A stretch of DNA of 44,880 nt from positions 4,312 through 49,191 of the forward strand of contig JAPLAA010000098.1 of assembly GCA_026393475.1 (NCBI GenBank). Direction: 5' to 3'. A program made the translations under genes and the position numbers. The notes beneath the pieces are model-generated. The model searched no databases, was not told the DNA's origin, and saw only the letters and a list, made by a program, of their open reading frames with translations. Source of the DNA: Actinomycetota bacterium (GTDB taxonomy: Bacteria; Actinomycetota; Acidimicrobiia; Acidimicrobiales; Ilumatobacteraceae). Positions 7,990-16,552 of this stretch are shown here, piece by piece. Each line of letters starts with the position of its first letter. Within the stretch, counting starts at the first letter, position 1.

Positions 7990-8765
7990 CCACGGACCAC
8001 ACCACCCCGCCGGCCGCGCCGCCGGCCATCGACGGCGCAACCGGCACCGCTGCGGTCGAGTTCTTCGACGTAGTGAAGCGCTTCGGTGCCGGCTCCAACG
8101 AGGTGCGCGCGCTCAGCGGCGTGTCGTTGCGCATCGAACCCGGCGAGTTCGTCGCGATCATGGGCCCCAGCGGCTGCGGGAAGAGCACGCTGCTCCACCT
8201 GGCCGGAGGCATGGAGGACGCGACCGCCGGCCGCGTGTACGTGGCAGGTCGCGACGTCGCCGACATGAGCATCACCGACCGTGCCGCGCTGCGGCGCCGC
8301 GAGGTCGGCTACGTGTTCCAGCGCCTCAACCTGCTCGCCTCGCTGACTGCGCTCGAGAACGTGTCGCTGCCGCTCGAGCTGGAGGGCGTCGCTGCGAAGC
8401 AGGCCCGTGCACGAGCTCGCGACGCGCTGGCCGCCGTCGGACTCGACCACCGGGTCGACCGCTACCCCGACGACTTCTCGGGCGGGCAACAGCAACGGAT
8501 CGCGATCGCCCGGGCGATCGTCGGCGAGCGCAGCGTGTTGCTCGCCGACGAGCCCACCGGTTCGCTCGACACGGTGACGAGCGATGCGGTGATCGAACTG
8601 CTCGCCGGCCTGCCGGCACAGTTCGGCACCGCGGTCGTGCTCGTCACCCACGAACCCCGCTTCGCGAGCTGGACCGACCGCGTGGTGTTCCTGCGCGACG
8701 GCCGCATCGTCGACGACACCGCACACCCGGTGGGCGCCGGCACCGCGTCGGGAGGCTTTCGGTGA
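7986..8765 (+). CDS. MacB/LolD-type ABC transporter ATP-binding protein
   Basis: ATPase of 259 residues with Walker A GPSGCGKS (60-67), Q-loop Gln112, signature FSGGQQQ (164-170), Walker B LLADEPTGSLD (Asp188, Glu189) and switch His222. The DEPTGSLD form is characteristic of the MacB/LolD/FtsE group, which power mechanotransmission rather than transport through a channel. It overlaps padR and the FtsX-like permease gene by 4 bp each, so ATPase and permease should be made in step. Export of a toxic compound or envelope lipid/protein handling are both possible. Confidence 0.93.
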   Translation: MTTDHTTPPAAPPAIDGATGTAAVEFFDVVKRFGAGSNEVRALSGVSLRIEPGEFVAIMGPSGCGKSTLLHLAGGMEDATAGRVYVAGRDVADMSITDRAALRRREVGYVFQRLNLLASLTALENVSLPLELEGVAAKQARARARDALAAVGLDHRVDRYPDDFSGGQQQRIAIARAIVGERSVLLADEPTGSLDTVTSDAVIELLAGLPAQFGTAVVLVTHEPRFASWTDRVVFLRDGRIVDDTAHPVGAGTASGGFR

Positions 8766-11413
8766 CCGACGTGCTCGACCGATCCGACCGCCACGTCGAC
8801 GACCTCGACGATGGTCCGGTGGCGACGCTCCCCCTGTCGCTGTCCGCGCGGACCGGCCGCTGGCGTACCTCAGCCCGGCTCGCCCGACGAGAGATGCGTC
8901 GACGCCCGTGGCGGACAGCCCTGTCGATGTTGCTGATCGCAGTGCCCGTCGCTGCGATGGTGGTCGCCGATGTGGCGTACCGCAGCGATCGCCTCGGACC
9001 CGACCTCGACTTCACCTTCGGCGCTGCCGACGCCCGCCTCTACGTCGGCTCCGACATCGCCGACCAACGTGCCGCGATCGAGGCGCAGTTCCCCGACGGA
9101 ACCGACTGGACGTGGTCGCCCTACGCGTACGTGCCGCTCCGATCGACAGCAAACCCCGACGAACTGGTCGACGCCACCGTCGTCACCCGCGACATGGACG
9201 AACCACTGAACGCCGGCACGGTTCGCGACCTGTCGGGCCGGTACCCGGCCACGCCGTCGGAGGCCGTGCTCGATCGCGAACTCGCGGACGACTTCGGTGT
9301 CGGTATCGGCGACGAGCTCACGTTCGTGCGACCGGCGCAGACGTTCACCGTCGTCGGCCTCGCTGACATCGGTGGCGACACCGGCTACCCGGCCGTGCTC
9401 GCACCCGGGTTCGACCTGACGGTGCTGCGGCCGACAGTGATCAACTACGAGGTGCTCGTGACGCACCCGTCGCTCGCGGCCGAAGCAGCGGCGATCAGCG
9501 GCGGCGCGCCGATCCCGCCGGTGGAACCGTTCCCGCAGATCGAGGTGCGATACGACGATCCCCTTCTGGGCGACAACGGCGTGAGTGCCATCGGGTTCGA
9601 GCTGCGCGGTGGATATGCGCCCGAGCCCGAGCCCGGCGTGCTGTTCCTCGGCTGGCTCTTCGGCGTGCTGCTCATGGGCGTCCTCGGGCTCGTCGTCGCC
9701 GCGGCGTTCGCCGTCAGCGGCCGCCGCCAGCTCGTCACCATCGGTCAGCTGAGCGCCACTGGCGCCGACCCCGTGCTGCTCCGCCGATTCCTCGCCCTGC
9801 AGGGCACGTGGACCGGTGTTGCCGGCGCCGCCGTCGGTGTGGCCGGTGGTCTGGGGATCGCGCGTGCCTTCGCCGAGCCGATCCGCAACAACGGTCGCAT
9901 CGACTGGTCGCCGACCGACTGGCTGATCATCGCGGCGACTGCCGTGGTCGTCGCCACGGTGGCGGCGATCGTGCCGACCCGATCGATGGCGGGCATGTCA
10001 GTGCTGTCGGCATTGGGTGGCCGCCGGCCGGTGCGCCCGGTGCCGCGACGGCAGCTGCCGCTGGGCATCGCCCTCGTGACCGGTGGGCTCGTGGTGATCT
10101 TCCTTGCCACCGTCTCGGCGAGCAATTCGACCGACACCGGGGGCGACTTCGTGGTGCCCGGCATCGCCGCGGCGTTGGCCGGCATGGCGGTGATCGCGGG
10201 CGTGTGCTGCCTGTGCCCACTGCTCGTCGACCAGATCGCACGGGCCGGTGCCGGCCGTCGCGGCGTGCACATGCTCGCCGCGCGCAGCCTCGGTCGGCAC
10301 CGGGCGCGGGCCGCAGCGCTGCTCGCCGCCATCGTGGCGGTGGGTGCCGTCGGCACAGCGGCCGCAGCGGCGGGCGAACAGGCCATCCGCGACGATCGGG
10401 CCATCGAAGCCGACCTCGTGCGCTGGACGCCCGACGTCGTCCTGCTCCGTGCCACCACCGTCGACCAGACCAGCGGCTTCGCGGGACTCGCCGATCCGGA
10501 GACGGTGGCACCCGGACTGCGCGACGACGTCGAGTCGATCGTCGGATCGGTGCGCTGGGCCTCGGCGTCCACCGTCGGCACCGACCTCCGGATGAGCGAC
10601 GTGTACGTGGCCGACGACGCGCTGCTCGAGCTGATGGGCCTCACTCCGACGCAGCGGTCGAACGTCGCCGAGCTCGATTCGTTCGTGCTCGTACCCGACA
10701 CGACGGCCAACTCCTGGAGTTCCTACAACGCCGGACTCGGGCCGAACATCACCGTGCCCGAACCCGATGAGATCGTGATCCCCGGGCTGGCGTTCAACTA
10801 CTTCACCACGTTCGTGTCGCCCGCCTACATCGCCTCGGCCGGGCTCGAGCGGCAGGCGCCCGTGCTGTTCGGTCGCTCGGACCACGCCCTCACCAGATCG
10901 GAGGCCGATGCGGTGTGGGTACTCGGCGCCTACGACCGGGAGGCGCAGGTGTTCGCCGGCCTGGGCCTGCCCGACGCCTACCTCGAGGTGTACGCGGACT
11001 GCCAGTGCGGCAGTGTGGACTGGTCCACATGGGTCCGCCTCGGCACCCTCGGGGGCACGCTGCTGCTGATGACGCTGATCATCACGCTCGGCATGGCGCT
11101 GTGGGCGGCCGAGGGTCGCGACGAACGCGACACCCTCGTCGCCATCGGTGCGAGCCCGTCGGTGCTCGCCCGCATCGCCGGCACCAAGGCGTGGGCGCTC
11201 GCGTTCGTCGGGATGTTGGCTGCGGTGCCGTTGGGCTTCGGCACGCTCCGATTGGCCGTCGCGGCGGCGCGCCAACCGGCGACGTTCCCATGGGTGTTCG
11301 TGGTCGTCGCGATCGTCGGCCTGCCGCTCGTGATCGGCGCGGGCGCCTGGGCGTCGAGCGCGATCGGCCAACGCGCACGTCGTGTGACGGCCTCGAGCGT
11401 CGCCGTCGACTGA
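8762..11413 (+). CDS. FtsX-like ABC transporter permease
   Basis: Permease of 883 residues partnering the preceding ATPase. The chain has a cytoplasmic N-terminus of about 50 residues, a first membrane helix (ALSMLLIAVPVAAMVVADVAY), a large extracytoplasmic domain, the first FtsX core with four-helix pattern from about residue 290, a second extracytoplasmic domain (about 540-750), then the last three helices (LLLMTLIITLGMALW onward). Double-length FtsX permeases of this shape act as monomers or dimers of MacB-like systems in Gram-positives. The start is a GTG overlapping the ATPase stop; longer in-frame starts lie inside the ATPase gene. Short Cys pair DCQCG near residue 747 could form an external disulfide. 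Confidence 0.9.
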   Translation: MTDVLDRSDRHVDDLDDGPVATLPLSLSARTGRWRTSARLARREMRRRPWRTALSMLLIAVPVAAMVVADVAYRSDRLGPDLDFTFGAADARLYVGSDIADQRAAIEAQFPDGTDWTWSPYAYVPLRSTANPDELVDATVVTRDMDEPLNAGTVRDLSGRYPATPSEAVLDRELADDFGVGIGDELTFVRPAQTFTVVGLADIGGDTGYPAVLAPGFDLTVLRPTVINYEVLVTHPSLAAEAAAISGGAPIPPVEPFPQIEVRYDDPLLGDNGVSAIGFELRGGYAPEPEPGVLFLGWLFGVLLMGVLGLVVAAAFAVSGRRQLVTIGQLSATGADPVLLRRFLALQGTWTGVAGAAVGVAGGLGIARAFAEPIRNNGRIDWSPTDWLIIAATAVVVATVAAIVPTRSMAGMSVLSALGGRRPVRPVPRRQLPLGIALVTGGLVVIFLATVSASNSTDTGGDFVVPGIAAALAGMAVIAGVCCLCPLLVDQIARAGAGRRGVHMLAARSLGRHRARAAALLAAIVAVGAVGTAAAAAGEQAIRDDRAIEADLVRWTPDVVLLRATTVDQTSGFAGLADPETVAPGLRDDVESIVGSVRWASASTVGTDLRMSDVYVADDALLELMGLTPTQRSNVAELDSFVLVPDTTANSWSSYNAGLGPNITVPEPDEIVIPGLAFNYFTTFVSPAYIASAGLERQAPVLFGRSDHALTRSEADAVWVLGAYDREAQVFAGLGLPDAYLEVYADCQCGSVDWSTWVRLGTLGGTLLLMTLIITLGMALWAAEGRDERDTLVAIGASPSVLARIAGTKAWALAFVGMLAAVPLGFGTLRLAVAAARQPATFPWVFVVVAIVGLPLVIGAGAWASSAIGQRARRVTASSVAVD

Positions 11414-11578
11414 CGGGCGCGACTGGTCGCATGATCCCACGGTCCGTGGCGAGTCGGACGGCTCGTTGACGGCCTCTGAGCAGGGAGATCGGGAACCTCC
11501 CCCCGCATCTGGAGGGACACGTGTGAACACTCCGCGCGGCGGTTGGAACTCGCTGCGTGGCGAGCCAACGTGCGGCGC

Positions 11579-12733
11579 ATGTCGACACCGAACCTCATCG
11601 CCGACGATGCCGGCCACCGAGTGGGTCGCCTCGTCGCCCCCTCGCCGGCCGACACCACCCGACGTCCGGATCAACGGACCCGTCCCGAGTCCCACGACCA
11701 CCGGGTCGCCCGGTTCGAACAGTTCGATCACGTCGACCGAACGGCCGGTCGGGCTCGAACGATGCGTCGGCCGGCCGTGCCGACGCCGGCTGCGGTGCTC
11801 GCGACGCTCGGCCGACTCTGTCTGCTGACCGCGGCCGTCCTCCCCGCGTTCGCCGCATCGGTCACCGAGCGCGCCGACGTCGCCGCCGTGTCGACGGCAG
11901 CGGCAGTGGCGATCGTGATCGGCGCACTTCGGTGGGCGCCCTCGGTCGACGGCGACGGCGCACGTCCGGTGGCAGGTGCAGCGCTGCTCCTGCTCGGCGC
12001 CGTGGCGCTCGAACTGTTCGTCCTGGCGTGGGGGCACCCGGGATGGACACCGGCGCTGCTCGGCCCGATCGCGACTGTCGCGATCGTTGCCGGCTACCTC
12101 GCCGCGTTCGGGTTCCGGTCGGCCTTCCTGCTCCGTCGGCTCGGGCTGCTGAGCCTCCTGCTGTGGACCCCTGTGGCGATCGCTGCCGAGCGGGTGGTCC
12201 GCTCGTCGCTCGATCCGCTGAGCGACCTGATCTACCGCCGCCTCGCGTCCATCGACGTCGTCGGCGTGTCCGATCGGCCGTGGCGAGTGTTCACGGCCAT
12301 GACCGATCGGGCCCCGTTGATCGCGATCGCTGCGGTGGTGATCGGCACGGCGATGTCACGGCGACGGCTGACGGCCCGAGGTTCGCTGGAGATGGCGGTG
12401 GCGGTCGTGCTCGCGATGGTGGTGCACCACGTGACACTGCTCGCCACGCCGATCGAACGGTACGAACGAACACTGTGGTTGGACGTCGTCACCGGCCCCG
12501 GCTACGAGCTCGCACTGGGGGCGCTCGCGGCGATCGGCGCTGCAGCGGTTGCGCAGCGGTCGGCCGCCCGGGACGGTCGGGCACAGAACCCGAGCGTCAC
12601 CGCCGCTCCCGATCGCGACCCCGTGCTGTTCGCCGTGCTGGCCGCCGACGACGCGCCCATGTCGGTCCGGGCAGCGGTGGTCGTCGTGCCGCTCGCGCTG
12701 CTCGTCGTCCTGGTGTTCCGGACGGTGGCGTGA
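11579..12733 (+). CDS. Polytopic membrane protein of unknown function, in polysaccharide cassette
   Basis: About 384 residues with roughly nine hydrophobic helices after a hydrophilic, Arg-rich N-terminal stretch of about 65 residues. I do not recognise the family. It lacks the Cys/Arg/His set of exosortases and has no transporter motif. A His pair (VHHVTLLA) and a Glu/Arg-rich loop (PIERYERTLWLDVV) near residue 285 are the only notable polar features in the membrane part. Its stop shares one base with the ATG of the giant GT2 fusion gene (TGATG), so it is translationally coupled to it and may be a partner in polymer assembly or export. Start uncertain: ATG 11579 is preferred on codon composition; TTG 11543 and ATG 11762 are alternatives. 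Confidence 0.72.
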   Translation: MSTPNLIADDAGHRVGRLVAPSPADTTRRPDQRTRPESHDHRVARFEQFDHVDRTAGRARTMRRPAVPTPAAVLATLGRLCLLTAAVLPAFAASVTERADVAAVSTAAAVAIVIGALRWAPSVDGDGARPVAGAALLLLGAVALELFVLAWGHPGWTPALLGPIATVAIVAGYLAAFGFRSAFLLRRLGLLSLLLWTPVAIAAERVVRSSLDPLSDLIYRRLASIDVVGVSDRPWRVFTAMTDRAPLIAIAAVVIGTAMSRRRLTARGSLEMAVAVVLAMVVHHVTLLATPIERYERTLWLDVVTGPGYELALGALAAIGAAAVAQRSAARDGRAQNPSVTAAPDRDPVLFAVLAADDAPMSVRAAVVVVPLALLVVLVFRTVA

Positions 12734-15700
12734 TGACCGTGCTCGACCCCACTCCGCAGCGCGGTCTTGGAGGTCCCGTCGTCTCGGCGGCGACCGATGC
12801 CGTCGTCGACGCGCTGATCGACCTCCCGCTCGCCCCACCCGACGCGACCTACAACCTGCCGCCCGACGACACCGAGATGTGGTCGTACACCGAGGGCCGG
12901 GGCGGGCTGTTCCTCGTCTTCTCCGCGTTCAGCAAGATGTGCCTCGGCATCGCGCTCGGCTTCCTGTCGGTGCAGGGTCAGTGGTTGCTGATGCTCCTGC
13001 CGTGCGCCGTGATGGTGGTGCTCGGGTCGATCATCTCGTTGGTGTGGGCCACGCAGGTGCGCCCGTTCGACCGTGCCGCGCACGACCGTGCCGTGCGGCG
13101 CGGGCCGCGATCGCCGGGTTCGGTCGACGTGTTCATCACCACCTGCGGCGAGGACTCGTTCGTGATCGAGCACACCCTGTGGCGGGCGATGATGCTCGAC
13201 CACCCCGACGTGCGCGTGTACGTGCTCGACGACAAGGGCAGCGACGAGATCCGGCGCTACGCCGAGATCTGGGGTGCCACCTACTTCCACCGGCCCAACC
13301 GTGGCTGGATGAAGAAGGCCGGCAACCTGCACCACGCCTATCAGCGCTCCGACGGCGACTACATCGTCGTGCTCGACGCCGACTTCGCCGTCCGCCCCGA
13401 CTTCCTGCAACACACGCTGCCGTACTTCGACGACCCGACGATCGGCATCCTGCAGACGCCGCAGTTCTTCCGCGTGTCGCGCACCAACTGGGTCGAGCGC
13501 GGCGCCGCCGCGCAGCAGGAGCAGTTCTACCGGATCGGCATGCGCGCCCGCGATCGACGCGGTGGCGCGATCTGCGTCGGCACCAACGCCGTCTACCGCC
13601 GGTCGGCGCTCGACGAGCGCGGTGGCATGGCGCTGCTCGAGCACTCCGAGGACCTGTTCACCGGCATGAAGGTGATCGACGCCGGCTACCGGGTGACGTA
13701 CCTGCCGGTCGTGCTGGCTGCAGGGTCTGCGCCCACCACCACCCAGGCGCTCGCCTCGCAGCAGTACCGATGGGCGCGCGGCAACTTCGCCCTGTCGAGC
13801 ACGCCCATGTTCAAGCGGCTGCGGCTGTCGCCGATGCAACGGCTGTCGATCTGGGACGGCTGGATCTTCTACATCACCAGTGCGCTCAGCCCGGTGGTGG
13901 CGGTGCTGGTGCCGCTGCTCACGCTCGCCGAGGCGCCGGAGGCGATCTCGTTCGCGCCGGCGCTGTGGCTCGTCCCGTCGTTGGTGACCGAGTTCGTCCT
14001 GCAGCCGCGCTGGCTGATCCTGAACGACGGTCGTGCCTCGCGACGGGTTGGCCTCATCTCCCAGATCGCCCACCTCGACGCGCTCCGCGATCACCTCACC
14101 GACCGCGAGCAGGAGTGGATCCCCACCGGGGGCATCCAGGCGGGCAAGCACCGGCAGGCGACCGACCGCATCCCCGACCTCATCTCGGCGGGCGGCCTGT
14201 GCGGATTCCTCGGCACGCTCGCCCTCGTGGGCATGAGGCTCGCCGACGGCTACCCGCTGGTCGACCTGGCGCCGGTGGTCGTGCTCGCCGCGATCGCATT
14301 GCCCACCGCACTCGCCGTCACACGCCGCCCCGACCGTCGGCGGGTGGAGCGTCCGATCAGCGTCGAGCGCGACCAGCTCCTCGACACCGTGCGGGCGTTG
14401 TCGATCATCCGCGTGGTGTTCTGGCACGCGCTCGGCTTCTGGTGGATCTCGTGGACGTTCGCCGCGATGCCCGCCGTGTTCTACGTGTCGGGCGCGGTGT
14501 TCGCGAAGAGCGTGTCGCGCTCGACGCCGTGGCAGGTGGTGCGCGGGCGGCTGCGACGGTTGCTGCCGCCGTACGCGATGTTCGTCGCGATCGGGCTCGG
14601 CGCGGTGCTGGTGGCCGATCCGTCCGGGTTCCGGTCGAACCTCGACGACGTCGCCACCTGGATCGTGCCCTACCGCAGCCCTGCACAGCTCCCGTGGGAG
14701 GACGGCTGGCTGTCGACACCCCTGTGGTTCCTCCGGGCGCTGATCCTCGTGCTGCTGCTCGTGCCGGTGGCGGCCAAGCTCGCACCACGGGCATCGCGCG
14801 GCGTGTGGGCAGCGATGTGGGTCGCGTCGTTGATCGGCGTCGACGTGGCGCTCGCGCAGCAGTCGACCGAGCTGGGAACGGCGATGTGGCGGGGTGTGGG
14901 CGACCTCGTCTGCTTCGGCGGCTTCTTCGCCGTCGGTGCTGCTGTGCACCACAAGCGGTGGGAGATCGCCCGCATCGAACGGGTGCAGTTGCTCGTGGCG
15001 TGCGTGGCGGTGACGGCGTTCGCGACCTGGGTCGCGCCGCCGGCCGACATGGTGGTGAACAACTCGAACGTGTCGATGGCGTTGGTGGGCATGTGCTGGC
15101 TGCTCGTCATCGCGCTGTTCGAGGAGCCATTGCGTCACTTCGGTTCGATCGCGGCGGTGAGCCGGGTGTTGCGCTGGGTGACCGATCGATCGATGACCGT
15201 CTACCTGTGGCACACCCTCGCGATCTGCGTCGCCTACGCGCTCGTCGGCCCGCCGTCGGGACTGACGAGCTCGCTGCTCTTCAGCGCGGCGTTCACCGCG
15301 CTGCTCGTGGCGCTCGTGACCGCGGTGCACCCGTTCGAGTCGATCGGGTCCCGTCGTCCCCGCACGACCGAGGTGCAGGACGGCCGGCGCTCCCGGCGGC
15401 TGCGCGGTGCGGTGCTGTTGGCGCCGTGGCTGGTGGTGCTCGCGGTGACGACCACCCAACCGTCGCTGTTCCCGACCGCGCTCGACGTCCTCGGACCGCC
15501 GGCGCCGTCGGCACGTCCCGCCGTCGGCACCGCCACGGAGACCGGAGGGGGCGAAGCGACGACCGCCGATCGAACGCGCCAGGGCGACGCGGGCACGGGT
15601 GACGCCAACGCCTGGATGCTCGCTCGGGACGTGCCGACGGCGTTGGTGTACGCCTTCGACGGCGCGTCGGGAACGACCGTGCTCGACGTGCACGGCGAGG

Positions 15701-16545
15701 CGCCGACACTGTCGGTCGACGAACGGTTCGAGGTGCTGAGCATCACCAAGACGATGATCGCCGCGGTCGCACTGCAGCTGGTCGACGAGGGGGTGCTCAC
15801 CCTCGACGATCCGCTGCCACCGATCGACGGCATCCCGACCGAGCTGACCGAGGGCGAGACGCTCCGACGGCTGTTGGCCCACGCCAGCGGCCTCGCCGAC
15901 TACCGGCTCGCGCCCACCTACGACCGCGAGGCCGTGATGTCGCCGCTCGACGCGGTGATCAGTGCGTGGCCGGTGAGCGATCCGACCGACTCGACCGCCG
16001 ACTACGCGGCGACGAACTACTTCGTCGTCGGTCTGCTGATCGAACAGGTGACCGGCGACCCCTTGGCCACCGTGCTCGACGAGCGGCTGTTCGAGCCGTT
16101 CGGCCTCGAGGACACCGAGCTCGTCGACAACACCCGCGACGGCTTCGTCGGGTACGCGAGCGGTGGCGTGGTGTCGACCCTCGACGACCTGGTGCGGTGG
16201 TACGACGCGCTGGTGCGCCGCCAGGTGGTGCTGTCGCCCGCCATGACCGAGCAGATGATCTGGGGCGGTCGAGCGTTCGGCCCGAACGGGGGGTTGGGCG
16301 CCTGGCGGCTGTGCCCGTGCGCCGAACCGACGGACGCGGACCCGGCGCCCTACACCTACGTGTTCCACGACGGCGGCGACACGCGAGTGCTGTACCTGCC
16401 CGCCCGCGACCTCGTCGTGGCCGTGCGCTTCGACGTGCCGTTCTACGGACGCGACCGGATCGCCGACGATCTCGACGGGTTCCTGTTCCCGGCGCTCGAC
16501 GAGCTCGCCGCGTCCGCCGCGTCTGAAGCGTCCAAAGCCGGGTGA
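12733..16545 (+). CDS. Three-domain fusion: GT2 polysaccharide synthase, acyltransferase-3, SxxK serine hydrolase
   Basis: 1270 residues. Two N-terminal membrane helices (about 57-105) precede a cellulose-synthase-like GT2 domain: DVFITTCGED at 132, Asp166/Asp167 (VLDDKG), DAD 215-217, QTPQFF at 241, ED 306-307 and QQYRW 343-347 (QxxRW), so all processive-synthase motifs are present. Membrane helices follow. An acyltransferase-3 domain runs about 547-872 with the R-x10-H motif (Arg554, His565). A last helix (about 893-910) and a Thr/Gly linker lead to a beta-lactamase/carboxypeptidase-like domain (about 961-1262) with SITK (Ser1003, Lys1006) and HDG (His1212-Gly1214); the YxN motif reads YAA (1091-1093). 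Likely reaction: polymerise a beta-glycan from a nucleotide sugar, acylate it, then act on an ester or amide outside the cell. The start overlaps the preceding gene by one base; GH16 follows after 7 bp. Confidence 0.9.
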   Translation: MTVLDPTPQRGLGGPVVSAATDAVVDALIDLPLAPPDATYNLPPDDTEMWSYTEGRGGLFLVFSAFSKMCLGIALGFLSVQGQWLLMLLPCAVMVVLGSIISLVWATQVRPFDRAAHDRAVRRGPRSPGSVDVFITTCGEDSFVIEHTLWRAMMLDHPDVRVYVLDDKGSDEIRRYAEIWGATYFHRPNRGWMKKAGNLHHAYQRSDGDYIVVLDADFAVRPDFLQHTLPYFDDPTIGILQTPQFFRVSRTNWVERGAAAQQEQFYRIGMRARDRRGGAICVGTNAVYRRSALDERGGMALLEHSEDLFTGMKVIDAGYRVTYLPVVLAAGSAPTTTQALASQQYRWARGNFALSSTPMFKRLRLSPMQRLSIWDGWIFYITSALSPVVAVLVPLLTLAEAPEAISFAPALWLVPSLVTEFVLQPRWLILNDGRASRRVGLISQIAHLDALRDHLTDREQEWIPTGGIQAGKHRQATDRIPDLISAGGLCGFLGTLALVGMRLADGYPLVDLAPVVVLAAIALPTALAVTRRPDRRRVERPISVERDQLLDTVRALSIIRVVFWHALGFWWISWTFAAMPAVFYVSGAVFAKSVSRSTPWQVVRGRLRRLLPPYAMFVAIGLGAVLVADPSGFRSNLDDVATWIVPYRSPAQLPWEDGWLSTPLWFLRALILVLLLVPVAAKLAPRASRGVWAAMWVASLIGVDVALAQQSTELGTAMWRGVGDLVCFGGFFAVGAAVHHKRWEIARIERVQLLVACVAVTAFATWVAPPADMVVNNSNVSMALVGMCWLLVIALFEEPLRHFGSIAAVSRVLRWVTDRSMTVYLWHTLAICVAYALVGPPSGLTSSLLFSAAFTALLVALVTAVHPFESIGSRRPRTTEVQDGRRSRRLRGAVLLAPWLVVLAVTTTQPSLFPTALDVLGPPAPSARPAVGTATETGGGEATTADRTRQGDAGTGDANAWMLARDVPTALVYAFDGASGTTVLDVHGEAPTLSVDERFEVLSITKTMIAAVALQLVDEGVLTLDDPLPPIDGIPTELTEGETLRRLLAHASGLADYRLAPTYDREAVMSPLDAVISAWPVSDPTDSTADYAATNYFVVGLLIEQVTGDPLATVLDERLFEPFGLEDTELVDNTRDGFVGYASGGVVSTLDDLVRWYDALVRRQVVLSPAMTEQMIWGGRAFGPNGGLGAWRLCPCAEPTDADPAPYTYVFHDGGDTRVLYLPARDLVVAVRFDVPFYGRDRIADDLDGFLFPALDELAASAASEASKAG

Positions 16546-16552
16546 GCCGTCG

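Noticed and set aside
11523..11828. Small ORF starting at GTG 11523 after GGAGGG
   Set aside because: The ribosome-binding-like sequence is attractive, but the frame soon runs out of phase with the coding membrane protein and its product (Pro/Arg/Ser/Cys-rich) has no coding character.
15613..16545. Stand-alone beta-lactamase resistance gene
   Set aside because: It is the C-terminal domain of a continuous 1270-residue frame, has no separate start, and lacks the YxN Asn.
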